From the NCBI GenBank assembly GCA_036874045.1, contig CM072339.1, positions 2,673,501-2,737,500 of the forward strand: a stretch of 64,000 bases of DNA. Direction: 5' to 3'. Source of the DNA: Cymodocea nodosa (taxonomy: Eukaryota > Streptophyta > Magnoliopsida > Alismatales > Cymodoceaceae). Under the pieces are notes generated by a model. The model was not told the origin of the DNA, ran no database searches, and saw only the letters and a list, made by a program, of their open reading frames with translations. Shown here piece by piece: positions 1 to 11,929 of the stretch (position 1 is the first letter of the stretch; each line of letters starts with the position of its first letter). The position numbers and the translations under genes were made by a program.

Positions 1-141
1 GAAGAGGTTTGCCTTCTCCATATTAATAAAGCATAAATATAGGCATGCATGGAATATTCATGCAGCAAAACCATCACCTTCATTTTTGAAAGCAGCGCAG
101 GAGTCTCTTCTGATGAACGGCAGTCGACGAACCCCCATGGT

Positions 142-149
142 CTATATAA
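142..149 (+). promoter_or_regulatory. TATA box of the candidate peptide gene
   Basis: A clean TATATAAA lies 94 bases before the ATG at 236. That spacing suits a plant core promoter with a 5' leader of about 60 bases. It is the main reason to think the short reading frame downstream is transcribed. Confidence 0.5.
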
Positions 150-235
150 ACGGAAAGACCCGCATGTACGTCCTCCTCGTTCCCATCGTCTCTCGATCGA
201 CACCTGTAGTAGTCGAGCACCGGGCGCCGGCAGAG

Positions 236-561
236 ATGCAGAGGAGCGCAATTCTCGTACTCGGAATCCTCCTCCTCGCGTCTCACATGATCACCCTCTC
301 GGAATCAAGATTCGTGTTCAGAGGATTCTTAGGTACGTGATCAAGATCGAAATTAATCTTAATGAATGCAAAAGGCAAGTTCGACATATGTCAAGCATGG
401 GCGGGCCGACCGGCAACTTTGACGATCGATGATGGGTTTTCGTCGCTAATGCAGGAGGGCACTATTTCTTTGCGGGCCGAACAAGATTCGGCAGAAGTCG
501 CTTCCCTGGCTCGTCGATATGGGGATCCAACACACAACCGCTAACGAACACAATGGATTAG
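236..561 (+). CDS. Candidate small secreted peptide, two exons, family unknown
   Basis: Exon 1 is 236-332 and exon 2 is 455-561. The intron 333-454 begins GTACGT and ends TAATGCAG. The joined frame gives 67 residues. Residues 1-22 form a typical signal peptide: MQRS, then a run of Ile, Leu, Val and Ala ending near LSES. The rest is rich in Gly, Arg, Phe and Ser (for example HYFFAGRTRFGRSRFPG) and has no cysteine, so it is not a defensin-like or EPF-type peptide. I see no CLE, IDA, CEP, RGF or PSY motif. A TATA box sits 94 bases upstream. An AG three bases further on would be a tandem acceptor in the same frame. Signal peptide and splice sites are seen in the sequence; the secreted-peptide role is inferred. 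It could instead be a non-coding transcript or the front of a longer gene with another exon. Confidence 0.35.
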
Positions 562-1419
562 CCTCCATCCCCCCGTCGCAGCAGTGCGAGCAATGCCAAC
601 CGCACGTAGCTGACCCCGACGACGAAAATATATTCGTTCAGGGAGGAAGAGATTGGCTTGGGTTCGTTGTCTTGCACCAGCGCTCCTACGTAGGGTTGGT
701 TTTAATTTAGTTTCCAGGCATGGGATCTGCATTTGAATGCAGCATAGGCTTATGCGAGCCCTTTCTTCCTCTCTGATCAGTCTAACCACACACGTACTTG
801 CATTTTGCCAACATTAGAATACGTACTTACGTACTGGTAATGCGACCTTTGATTGGAAACTACGTCAAATTATTATTATTTTAGTTGGGTATACTCTGCT
901 GATTGTAACGAACATAGATTCGTTAAAACTTGTGACCTTGTAGGTGATAAAAAGATAACTATTTATCACTCAAATACACAAGATTGTACCAAGTGAAATA
1001 TTGTTATTATATATAACAAAAACATATTTTCTGTTTTGATTGCCAAACAAACAAATATGTTCGGCAGTTTGTTAACGTGGGTTTTTTTTTACCTCAACAA
1101 TTATTTCTTCATAAATTGATTAATTCAGGGACTCCTCAAGAGTAAAATAAGCAAACTCCACACGTTACATCTTCTTTTCGAAGAATGTCTCGTACGCATC
1201 ACATACAATACAACATAATGTACACCAAAAGATACATCAAATATAATTTTATTATACATGGGAAAATATTACAAAATTGTTGTTGTATAGTTTACAAAAT
1301 AAATGACATATAACATCAGCCAACATATACACTCTGGGTATTTCCAGATCCAAGGTGACTTTTCCAAAATAATTTAGATGATTTATACCCATATATAAGA
1401 CACTTTGTAAAATATCATT
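562..1419. other. AT-rich intergenic DNA
   Basis: I see no gene, RNA or recognisable element here. It includes the probable 3' UTR of the peptide gene (to about 800) and then AT-rich DNA leading into the arrays. Confidence 0.5.
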
Positions 1420-1830
1420 TCTTATATAGGAGTATACATATAATTTTTATATGTGCAAACCGTTTATACTCTTATTTAGGAGTATTGAATATGCTTTATA
1501 TGTATATTTATATGTAAACAATTTATACTCTTATTTAGGAGTATTGAATATATTTTATATGTAAAAAAATCATTTTATATTACTTTTATATATGTAAACA
1601 ATTTATACTCTTGTTTAGGAGTATTGAATATATTTTTATATCTTTCTGTGTATGAAACAGTTATTTTATATATATTTTTATACATGTAAACAGTTTATAC
1701 TCTTCTTTAGGAGTATTGAATATATTTATATATTGTCATTGTCATAAATTTTATAAACAGTTTATACTCTTATCTAGGAGAATTTAATATATTTCATATA
1801 TTTTTGTATGTAGATAGTTTATATTTTCAC
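1420..1830. repeat. Irregular tandem array with an ATACTC/GAGTAT hairpin in each unit
   Basis: Five full copies of a core of about 30 bases start near 1463, 1521, 1601, 1693 and 1760, with a degraded copy near 1421. Each core contains ATACTC, a spacer of about 8 bases, then GAGTAT, which is an inverted repeat. Spacing varies from 58 to 92 bases because the AT-rich linkers differ in length. No reading frame is conserved between units. Confidence 0.7.
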
Positions 1831-1924
1831 GTATTTTAATAAAATACTTTCATATATATATATATTCATTATTTTGTTGTTCCCTATATTATTATTGCAT
1901 TATATATATTTCCTTGTTTGTTGA

Positions 1925-2545
1925 AATATGATCGACCGAATTTATTTGAGTCATATTTTGTTGTTTAAAATAATATTATCATCAGTTTGACCGAACTTTA
2001 TATTATTTGTATTATTATTACTTTTTATTTTACGGTCGGACCGAAATATACCATCGACCAGATTACATTATTTATATTTATATTATTATTTTTATTTTTA
2101 TATTTCTATCGGACCGAAATATATCATCAGTTTGACCGAACTTTATATTACTTGTATTATTATTACTTTTTATTTTACGGTCGGACCGAAATATACCATC
2201 AATCGAATTATATTATTTTTATTTTTATCTTTCGATCAAACCGAAATCGGTTCGAGCGAACTTTATTATTATTATCATTTCGGTCGGACCAAAATATATA
2301 TTTGGTTCAACCGAACTTTACATTTTTATTCTTATATTGCGGCCGGACCGAAGTATTTCATCGGTTCGACCGAATATTATATTATTTTTATTATTATTAC
2401 TTTTATCTTTCGGTCGGACCGAAATATATCATCGGTTCGACTGAATGTTACATGGTTATTATTATTATTATTTTTATCTCTCGGTTGGATCGAATATTAT
2501 ATTATTATTAATTTTATGTTTCGGTTGTTCTCTCGATGAATTTTC
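1925..2545. repeat. Tandem array of GGTCGGACCGAA units
   Basis: About eight units of roughly 70 bases alternate a near-palindromic TTCGGTCGGACCGAA block with an AT-rich stretch and a GGTTCGACCGAA block. The apparent 174-codon frame over 1987-2511 is a by-product of the repeat: it is almost all Tyr, Phe, Ile and Leu, repeats the same phrases and resembles no protein. The same GGTC/GACC hairpin motif recurs inside the hAT-like elements at 42918 and 47549. Confidence 0.75.
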
Positions 2546-5500
2546 CTAAAATACCAAATAGTTGACTTTAATTCAAATATTTATATTTTTATACCAGAAT
2601 TTTTTTTTAAAGATTTGTAGTTCTATATTTAAAATATTAAAAAAAAGTTATATTTTATTTCAAATACTTACATTTCATATATATTTTAGATATTTATATT
2701 TGATATCTAAAATATTTCAAATTATCATATTTTATATTTAAGTTTTGTTTTTTAATTTGATTTTAGATACCTTTATTCACTATCTAATATTTCTGGATTT
2801 TAAAACTCCTTAACTATCTTTTTATTTTGATGTTGTAGATTTCTTTAATTTTTATTTTAAATATTTCTTATATTGCATCTAAAATACTATCCACAATATT
2901 TGTGAATTTAATTCGTTGGGTTCACGCAAACCCTTATTTATGTTGATATAATAATTATAATCATATAGACCATTACATGTTAAGTATTTATTATATTAGA
3001 ACTATTATTATATTTATTTGTTATTATTATCATTATATTATATATATTAATAATAATAATGATTTTCATGTGTATAAATCAATTTAGGAGAGGACATGTG
3101 ACGACTTTCTCCAAGCGATCAACAAGCACATAGCGTATTGGTATAATGGAAAAACATGGGATAAAACTCTTTTAGTCTTGATCAGCTCCATCCTTTCTTC
3201 CTCGTAAAGTATTTCCATCGATATATCATCTAAACAAAGCATGCTTACTGATGAACTTCTGTTGACAAGAAAGTTTGTTAGGACACGTGGTGGCTGTAAG
3301 GACGAACTGTGGAGAGGTTGCAGTGGCTGCCAAAGGTGAGAACGTGTGTGGTGCTGCTGCATTCTTCCGCCGAGCAAGGCCTGTGCCGCACCCGTTTCTA
3401 CATTTCCAGCATCCGAGGAAGCTTTTCATGGCGAGCTCCATCACATGTGGTGGCTGTTGTGGAGGCATTCTTGCATTTGGAAGGTGAAGAAGACTAGTGG
3501 ACAGACCTTTGGGAGGACGGATCTGGTCAAGAGGAGGTCACTTCTAGGCCATTGTTGATTTATTTCAGTAGGCTTATATCATTTTTAGGTTATTTTTCCA
3601 TTTATCTTTGTGTTGTGTTGATTTTGGCAATTTATTTTACTAGTTCTTATTGCTGTTTGTGTTAGATCAGTTGGGTTTCTATTTAAAATAGAGCAAAACA
3701 TGAGTTATTTTAATTTCTGTTGTTGTTATGGTTGTAATTTGGATTAGTTTCAGTTGAATGTTGACAGATCAGTAGTATAAATCTTGTGTTTAATAATTCT
3801 AGCAGATTTCAGTTGATGTTTGATGTAGTTTTTATTTAATATAGATGTTGTTCTTATTTGAGTTTGTTGTTGCAATTTCTATTTATGTTTCCAGCAGGTT
3901 TCATGTATTCGATGCAGAATTTTATTTGTATTACAGCAGCTAAATGACTCCACATTGTGTTCTTTGTGGAATCTTTGTAATTCCAGCATTGTTTTTCAAT
4001 TGTTCAAACAGAATACTTTGTTGGTTGTGCTGATTGAATTTTAGTCATCATTTAATTTGGGTAGAACTTCCAGTGTGGATTTTGTACGATTTTATGTTTG
4101 CATTAAAGTTAGCTCACTAACAACAAATCTTGATAAATCATAGTTGTATTTTTTAAATTTATTAGTTTTGGCAATCGATTAGTATGCTAGATGCAGGTTC
4201 CATTCGTTTTTATTGCAGATTTCAGTTGATTTTGCTGCTGTTAACGATTCCATGCTATTATGTTCCTAGTAAAAACTTGTTATTTGATGCTGTCTTGAAA
4301 TTTGTTTTCCATGTTTCCTTTCAATATGAGTAGCTAAACAATTATTCCTAAGTCTTAGATAATTGATTAGTATTTTAAAGTTCTAGTTTTAATCGACTAC
4401 CTCACTCATGTTTTTAAATTGGCTGAACCAAGTCTTATCGGCATACTACATTGGACGTTGTGTGTTTGTGATATTGTACAACTTAATTCTCATGAACATG
4501 TATTTTTAGTAAACGTCCAGTAATAATTAGGGATTATCTGTTCTTTTTGATATTTAGGGTTTCTACAAGTTAAGTAGTACAATCTACCTAAATCCAACTT
4601 ATTCATTATGCACACTGGTTTAAAATCGTCATTTACCATCATTCTTGTATATTCCATTTGCGAAGTTGCATTTTTCATGTCTTTAACCAGAACAAATCAG
4701 AACTCCTCAAGAAGCAAGGCAGATATGCACATTCCTCATCTTATATTATTCAATATAACGAAATATATATATTTAAACAAATTTCAGCTGACCTCTGCTG
4801 AAATTATATAAGTTATGGCATGCTTTGAAAGGTACATGTAATTTTCTGCTAGTCCTTGATTAGATACAATGTTTGTGTAAATATCTTTTCTATGTCAACA
4901 TGGGACAAACACATGCTCTCTTTTCCACGATGTTTCTTGTTGCCTATAATTATGCTTTTTGTTTGTTTCGTTTCTAGGTTTGCAGTAGGCCGGGGCTTAA
5001 TTATAAGAGGTACTATCGTCAGACTACTAATATGTGTTTAAGGTTTGGAATGCCCATCCAGGCTGAATACTTTTACAGAACAAAGATATACAAAGTTTGG
5101 ACGAATAGGAACTTCAGACATGGCCTAGAACTTGTAAGAGTAACCATTGATCCAATGGATATATCCTTTTTGTGCATACTTCTGATTTTATTTCCTTTTT
5201 CTACCCAAGGGATGCCAAGTTTTCTTCGAATTTTGAAGAAATAACATTCTAATTCCATTTTGATTATGACATCCTACCTGCCATTCAATTTGTAGGAAAA
5301 AAAATAAAGGGTATTGTGACCATCATTCAAAAATGACATCAGCACATTGCATTGGGCAGCAAAATCTTGTTAGACTTGCTAATGACTACATAAGTGCTTA
5401 GCAATTATAAATATTTCTTTTGTTTTTGTAATGTAACAACTGTATGTATTTTATTCTTTTCATGCAGCGCTAAGAAACGATAATTAAATTAGATAGAGGT

Positions 5501-6110
5501 GACTCGTATGTTTTGTGTAGAAGTAAGGGAGATGCAATTGGAAGTAAAGTTGTTTGGGTTAGTTCCTATATAAGTGCTCATTTATATTATTGATTTATTT
5601 CTTTTTAAGTGTGCTTGTACATAATACTTGAAAATGTTGTAATCATTCTTCTTTTGATGCAATATTGTTTTCCTTTCTAATAATTATGCTTTTTTATTTT
5701 TTCCTTCTAGGTGGGAGTTACACAGATCTAATTATGTATGATCGATGACCCTAATTAGTGAGGCACGAGGATATATTGCAGGTTTTGTAAGTGATTATCA
5801 AACATGAAAAATTCTAAATATTTTCATGTAAAAGTTACGATCTTATCATTAATGATGCATTCCCTCTATATGTATTATTTAATGTGAGAATATTATGTTT
5901 TATAAAAGATTTGGTTCTAATTAATATAACTACATAAACATTTGAGATTCTAATTTTGTTGAATTCAATTTTCTTTACAATAGTTTTATTATTATTATAT
6001 ATATAGGTATTATTGCATTAATTGTTGGAAATTATGATAATTCGTTATATATTATTCAATTTAGCATATTTATTTGACTTATGTGGCAGTTACAACTATA
6101 ACTATAAGTT
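2546..6110. other. AT-rich, gene-poor stretch
   Basis: There is no supported gene. 3080-3560 is less AT-rich and has short open frames on both strands with no family resemblance. 3560-5900 is T-rich and reads like intron or old transposon interior. Because the right-hand part ends in a CACTA-like terminus near 6355, much of it may be the body of an eroded DNA transposon, but I could not find a matching left end. Confidence 0.4.
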
Positions 6111-6114
6111 TCCC

Positions 6115-6357
6115 TTTTATGACATTATATATATTTTTTGTGACATATTGTCACAAAACATAAGGATATTGTGACAGTTATATACTGTCTCAATAGATAT
6201 ATCTATTGCTTGTCACAATATTTCTGTTTGGATTATAATGACAGCAATTGATGTGACGGACACAAAATTGTTACAATAATTATATTATAACAGCTTTTCT
6301 TGAATATTGTGACAATTTTTCCTTTCACAATATTCAAGTTTTCTTATAGTATAGTTT
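6115..6357. mobile_element. Probable terminal region of a CACTA (En/Spm) element
   Basis: Multiple TGTGACA/TGTCACA motifs in both orientations are packed into about 200 bases. The block stops at CAAGTTTTCTTATAGTATAG, a worn form of the CACTA right end (usually ...TTTTCTTGTAGTG). Dense subterminal short repeats are typical of this superfamily. The left terminus was not found and no transposase can be read, so this is a relic. Confidence 0.45.
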
Positions 6358-6518
6358 AATATCAATAATGCTATACCTATAACTATTTATAGTATAACAA
6401 AATTTCATGTACAATTCATCCAATAACAAATTGAGACAGAAAATATCAAACGGTCCATCTAAGCTCTCAGTCACAATTTATAGGACAATTTCGCTGATGT
6501 CGAAGCAATTGTCTATTA

Positions 6519-6870
6519 TAGTTTAGGCTCATATCTAGGAGCATTTTACGGTTCAATTCAGTTTAGCAACTATTTTCTACACTTTAAACAAAGAACCTGG
6601 ATAATTCAGGCTCATATCTAAGAGCATTTGGTTTTACTTCATTCTAGCGACTATTTCCTATGCTTGAATGGAAAACTAGATAGTTTAGTGGCTCTTATAA
6701 AGGAGCATGCGGTGGTTCAATTTAGTTTAGTGGCTATTTTTTATGCTTTAAATGAAGAACTAAATAGTTTAGGCTCGTATCCAAGAGCATTCCTTTGATT
6801 CCCTCCAATGACCATTTCCTACGCTTGAATGGAAAATTGGATAGTTTAGGCTTGTATCCAGGAGCCTGGC
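6519..6870. repeat. Minisatellite, about five units of about 80 bp
   Basis: The phrase TAGTTTAGGCTCATATCTAGGAGCAT and its variants recurs near 6519, 6601, 6680, 6763 and 6841, a period of 78-83 bases. Between the copies come TTCAATTTAGTTTAGTGGCT- and GCTTGAATGGAAAACT-type segments that also repeat. It lies just before the Copia fossil and is not part of a recognisable coding sequence. Confidence 0.75.
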
Positions 6871-6964
6871 TTTTTAGATATGTTTGTATTTTATATTTTA
6901 AGGTTTAGATTTGTTTGACTTCAGACTTAGAAACTTATCTCTTCTTTAAGTTCTAAGTTTAGAT

Positions 6965-7680
6965 TTGTTTGGCTTGGTATGTAAAGAAGGAAACTACTCT
7001 CTCTTGTTCCTCCATCGACGTAGAATAAAAGTTTGCCGGATTTTGTCTCTCTTTAAGGAATTACATATACCAATTCATTTTACTCTTATTCCTCTCTATG
7101 ATAATCCCTCTGCTGTTTCTCTTACTGCTATTATTGTAATTCATTCTAGAATGAAGCATAACAAGATAGACTTTCGTTTCGTTTGGGGAAAGGTTGCTCA
7201 AGGACAATTGGATGTCAAATACATGTTTAAGTGGCTGACATTTTCACTAAAGGAATGCATCCACGTTAGCACAACAATTTTTGAAAAACAAGCTCTGAAC
7301 ATGTGAAGAGACCCCTATGTTGAGCTTGTGGGGGGAGGGGGGTGGGGGGGATGATAAAGAAAAACGGTTAGTTATCATCATTTCATTTTTCCTGTATCTT
7401 GTATTTTATCTGTTTTGGTCTTTTGTGTTGTTAGTCGATTATTAGGAGGATATATAGTTTATGTATGATTTACAACATTCGTTTTTGTAGTGATGTCTTT
7501 TGATTAATATGAATGAATATAGAGGCCACGGGTAAGGAAATTAGGTTATCCGTGACTCCTCTTTTAATTTTTAGCCACTGCATCTTCCTCTTTTCCTCTC
7601 GTCCCCCTTCTTTTTGCTCTCTCTTTCCAGGATTCCACCGTTTGTCGAGTGCTCGTATTTGGACACACTAGATTTTTTGG
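6965..7680 (+). mobile_element. Ty1/Copia fossil: RNase H end, polypurine tract and start of 3' LTR
   Basis: The reading frame 6965-7306 resembles the C-terminal RNase H part of a Copia polyprotein (ELHIP, DNPSAVSL, MKHNKIDF and KVAQGQLDVKY phrases). It is followed by a very G-rich polypurine tract at about 7330-7350 and by what looks like the LTR start at about 7352. The right end is not certain; 7680 is an estimate. Only the 3' end of the element is present and it is broken. No 5' LTR, gag or integrase was seen nearby. It is old, since the flanks show no clear duplicated target site. Confidence 0.7.
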
Positions 7681-9600
7681 TGTTGTTGGCGGTGGAAGAA
7701 GTCAAGCAACTAATATCATGTTGAAGGACAAGAAAGGAAAAGGGATACATCATTAGATAATAAGTTCTTGCCCCTTCAGCTTGAACTCATGTTTATATAT
7801 ATTTGATTCAACAATTTATTACAGGCATAGTAGCATTTAAAATAAAGTCATGAAATGCATAATATATATGGAATAAAAGGCAATTACACATTCTCACGTA
7901 CTTCCCCGTATCATCCAATGTTGGGTCATCAGGGTTAGGGCTATCGATTTATCGGTGGAAAATTTCTCGAATGTGTTATGTTGTATCGCCATATCTTCTT
8001 CTTAGACCTGGGAAGTTCCTTGCGAACGTCGATGACTTTAACGGGAGGTGGTGGCGCGTCTATATACAGAGACAAAACTCCATTAGAGCTGCACATGATT
8101 CAAACACAAGAAAGAAGGCAAAAAACAAAAACTCGAACGAAGAAATTAAACTGATAGACGATCGAGCATATTTTATTATTTGGGAGGAGTACGTTGGAGA
8201 ATCAATTAATTAATATGTTGGCAATGAACTCCACCTTTGTTCATTCAGAATTCATTGATCAGAAGGTATAAATAATCATACGATCCTCGAATCACTAGCA
8301 TATATATATATATACATGTATAGATAGACATTACCTATAAAGGCTGGGAATAGTGTTCTCTTTTGACGGCTGTCGATGGTCTGAGACCAGAGGGGGAGGA
8401 GGGGGAGGAGGAGGAGGAGGAGGAGGAGGAGGAGAAGGATGGAGACTGCGCTCTTCGACATGTCGTCTGCCCTACAGAAACCTGCATGGGTTCTACGTAC
8501 CCTTTATTTATTTGCATATGCAGATGGGATTTGGTCGTTTGGTATGGTTATTTTAGAAAAAGGACGCATGAGAGCTTCTGGGGAACGGAATGATCATAAT
8601 TAGTAAATCAAGGAACCTACCAACAAACTCTTTCTTCTCCGCTCAAACCTCCGCCATCTTCAAGACGAGCTGTTGTTGTCGTTGGCTTTTTCTTTCTTTT
8701 CTTAGGTGTTGATTCTGCGGTGCAATCGTTTCGTCGTTTCGGTAGTGTTTTTTATTTCCTGGTAACAAGGCAGATAATAAGATTAAACAAGAAAACTCCT
8801 AGTTACACGTGTAATCATATCTGGGAGAAGGGTCCAAGATTGCACCAAGTTAGCTGGACAAGACAAATAAGAAAGGGAAGATACAAAAGATCTGTATGAA
8901 AAATATTACTTCCATGTAGAATAAATATTGCAGAGAGTTGTAATTCTTTCAACAAGCACAATCTAGATGATATTGCGTATGCAATACCAAGGTGACTCAT
9001 TTTGAAAAATTCTATCTAATAAATAGACCTGTGAACAGTTAATTGCCTGCTTCTTATGGTAACTTGGAGAGGCAAAAAGAATCTAAGATATCTATCGGTC
9101 TAACCTGGAATTAGGAACGTTCCTTTTAGAGAATCTTGTGATTAGGAGAAGTACATTACAAAACTTGCGTTTATATATATATGCGATGCGCTCCACCCAC
9201 CTTATGAGTGACTTATTTAGTCCAATGCTGTCTTTAATTATCCAATCTTATTGTCAAAGTACATACTACATCGCAAATTACACTATGAATTAACTAATTA
9301 TTATAATTAAATTATAAATTTGAAGATAAAATAACTAAAAATATTACGTCTCCAGCAATATTATTCCGCATATGAAAGAAAACATGTACATTCTGGCCAA
9401 GTAAAGCTGAGAACGATTAATTGCCTTCTTCTTGTGGTAAGCTTGGTTGTAGTTACAATTCACACATAGATGACTAAATTACAGTTAAGAAATCTTTTAA
9501 CGTGACTGCACAATCCACACACGAATATTAAAGTTTCAACAATCACTCCACAACTCCACAAGACAGTGGAGGACGGCGGCCTCTGTTCTGGCAGTGGATA
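7681..9600. other. Intergenic DNA downstream of the reticulon gene
   Basis: No gene is supported. It holds a TA run (about 8299-8314), a GGA/GAG microsatellite (8391-8435) and a short imperfect duplication: a phrase like TTAATTGCCTGCTTCTTATG near 9039 is repeated near 9418. Confidence 0.5.
8391..8435. repeat. GGA/GAG microsatellite
   Basis: A run of GAG/GGA triplets gives poly-Gly, poly-Glu or, on the other strand, poly-Ser/Leu open frames. Those short frames are therefore not genes. Confidence 0.9.
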
Positions 9601-9659
9601 ATGCTAGAGCCTTCCTTCTCTTCCTTGATTGATGGGATGGAGGAGTATGCACCATTGGT

Positions 9660-11929
9660 CTACAAGTTCTCCTCGTTTATTTGTTCTTCAGCCGTGCCTT
9701 CTTCTTCATCCACCACACCCACTTGGCAGAATTCCCGATTGTATCGAATTATCACAATGGCAATAAATGCTGAGATCAGAAGAAACAGATGTTGGTTGTC
9801 ATCGCCATCATCATCACGATCTTCTTCTTCTTCTTCAGAGGAATAAAATCCAGTTAAGCAAACATAAAATCCATGGTTGTTTACCTGCCAGGATCCTTGT
9901 TTTTACATCAAACATGTTCCAGAGCATCGTGCCTGCCGATAATGCTGCGACGCTCTTGTGCTGGCAGGCTTTCCATGTTTCACAAGCATGGGAGCTCGTG
10001 TCCACAGCTGAGAGCCATCAACGAAGTTGGTATGTGAGATTCTGATATAATCGAAAAGTGGCAGGCACCAGGCTGTGGTATTACCTAGTCTTTGTATCTG
10101 ATGGGAGTAGCGCAAGTACAGCTTGGGCACTGTGAAGCTGACGAAGAATCCTGTATGTTTGATTGAAGACGTAAATAATCGAATTATAAAGACACCAGAA
10201 AGATGTCATCAAGGGTTCTGTAATTAGATCGAAGAAAATAATCGACATGTGATGGCTGGGTTTGCATACCAACGGCGCAAAGCCTCCACAATGTTATCAG
10301 GTGTCCGTATTTAGCTGCAAAGAGAAGAGCAGGGGCTACCTGTATAATTCATACCACAAAAGAAAGTTGTGAATTTCTTAAATAAAACTAGAGATCGATC
10401 GACCACTTGTTTTTTTATAAAGAAATTGTTTAAAAATGGAAGCAGTACTTTAAGCGTCATCGAGGGCTTTCCAGAGAAAACATCTTGGGTCATTGCAATG
10501 GCATCATTGGCCTTTGGAAGGACCAATCTGGTAGCACGAAGTATGTCTTCTTCTTTCAGCTGAATTCTTTGCCTCTCTCTCTTATCCTCACATCTGCCAA
10601 GTTTTGTTCCCAATATAAATGGTTTTTTCTCTATAATCCATCAGAGGGGGAAGAGTTTAGTGGGAAGGAGGATGATACTTACCTTTTGGAGAAGGAATCA
10701 TAGAAGAATGATATGGCCAAAATGAACAGGCCCACATGAGAAACCACAGAGATAATGCTGGGATATATGAAAGAAAAACAGAATCAGAAGATTCCCACTC
10801 GGAGGAAGTAAAAGCTCTGAGAAGATGTAAGAAGGAAGACTTCAGTCATACTTGAGGCTAAGATTCTTAGAGAAGCAAGATGATATGAAACAGAGACAGC
10901 CAAAACCAAACCACAAGCTTGATTTGGCTGGGTCCTTCCACATCACAAGCTCCGAAATGAAATTCCAACCACCCTCTAGGTCACCTTGATTATCCTCGTT
11001 GACGATTCCTTCTGTATGTGAAAAAACTGCCTTCAACACTTCAAAGTCTTAGCTCAAATATAACAGAGAGGGAAAACCCAGAAGAAGATCACAAGGAATC
11101 AAAATGCAAAAGAAAGAAGAAAGCCATGAAAGTGTTGGATTTTTCTTTTGCTTATTGATGCAGAGTTCAACAGAAACTACATAAAAACGACCTCCAACAA
11201 TATGATTAACTTTCTTAAAGTTTTCTTCTGATGAGATTCTCGAGATGAAAATTTTAGCTGGATTGATGAAACAAGTATGGGGAAAACCGCAAAATCAAGA
11301 ACTTGCAAGAACGTTGATTAACTGGAGAAGAAAAATACAAGAAAGATCGACATACTTGGAGATGGATCCGAGGCATCCACCTGAGCAGCGAAGCTCAAGC
11401 TCTGCTCCTTCCTTCTCCTCCTCCTCCCGTTCGCCTTCCCCACAATCTCCTCAGCAACGCTTTTCTCCCTCTCCTTCTCCACCCTCCTCCTCAACCTCCT
11501 CTTTGGAGACGCACACCCCATCAGGCCCACATTATCGGCGACAACCCGGCTCTTGCTACGCCGCCGACGAGGAAGAACCTCTTCATCTGGGTCTACGTTC
11601 TCCACGTCCAACCTTAATCGGCGTGACGACTTTGGTTTTCTCCCCGGGGAAGGAGAGAGGAGGAGGAGCTCCCGGAGGGGGACCTGGTCGAAGGCGTCAT
11701 GGCCACGGATGGAGAGGTGGAGTGGAGACGGAGAGATTGGCGCCCTAGACTTGGATGGTGGTGGCGTTAAACTTGAGCAGTTGCAGCAACCGTGACCGTT
11801 TGGGTGATTCTCGACGTCTCCGTCGTGGCAGGCCGAGGCCAAGACGTAAGGAGCGGTTGTTTTCGGCCTGTGCCGGGCTTCAGATCTGCGAGGCGGGGTT
11901 GCAGAGGAGAAGGATTGAAGAGGGTCCAT
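9660..11929 (-). CDS. Reticulon-like protein B (RTNLB17/18 type)
   Basis: There are eight exons on the minus strand: 11929-11356, 11011-10852, 10757-10683, 10593-10449, 10339-10270, 10150-10085, 10007-9885 and 9769-9660. All junctions are GT/AG and phases agree, giving 1323 nt and 440 residues. Residues 1-190 are a basic, disordered head (runs such as PRRRRSK, KRRLRRR and GRRRRRK). The reticulon domain follows from about residue 211, marked by ELVMWKDPAKSSLWFGFGC, FSGKPSMTLKVAP, YGHLITLWRLCAVGFF and KTRILAAF. Its two long hydrophobic hairpins are the parts that wedge into the ER membrane and bend tubules. The tail is short and acidic (DEEEGTAEEQ). The order of motifs and the long Arg-rich head match the Arabidopsis RTNLB17/18 subgroup, rather than the short RTNLB1-8 forms. 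The start is the first ATG of the long first exon. ER tubule shaping is known for the family, not shown here. Confidence 0.93.

Noticed and set aside
1987-2539. Open frames of 174 and 135 codons
   Set aside because: They follow the tandem array, repeat the same Tyr/Phe/Ile phrases in two frames and match no protein.
1420-2545. Regular repeats reminiscent of a CRISPR array
   Set aside because: Spacing is irregular, linkers are AT-rich and related to each other, and this is plant nuclear DNA.
3084-3558. Cluster of short frames on both strands
   Set aside because: Frames overlap in all phases, none has a family match, and no splice-linked partner exon was found.
8276-8593. Overlapping frames with poly-Gly, poly-Glu, poly-Leu or poly-Ser
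   Set aside because: All arise from the GGA microsatellite at 8391-8435.
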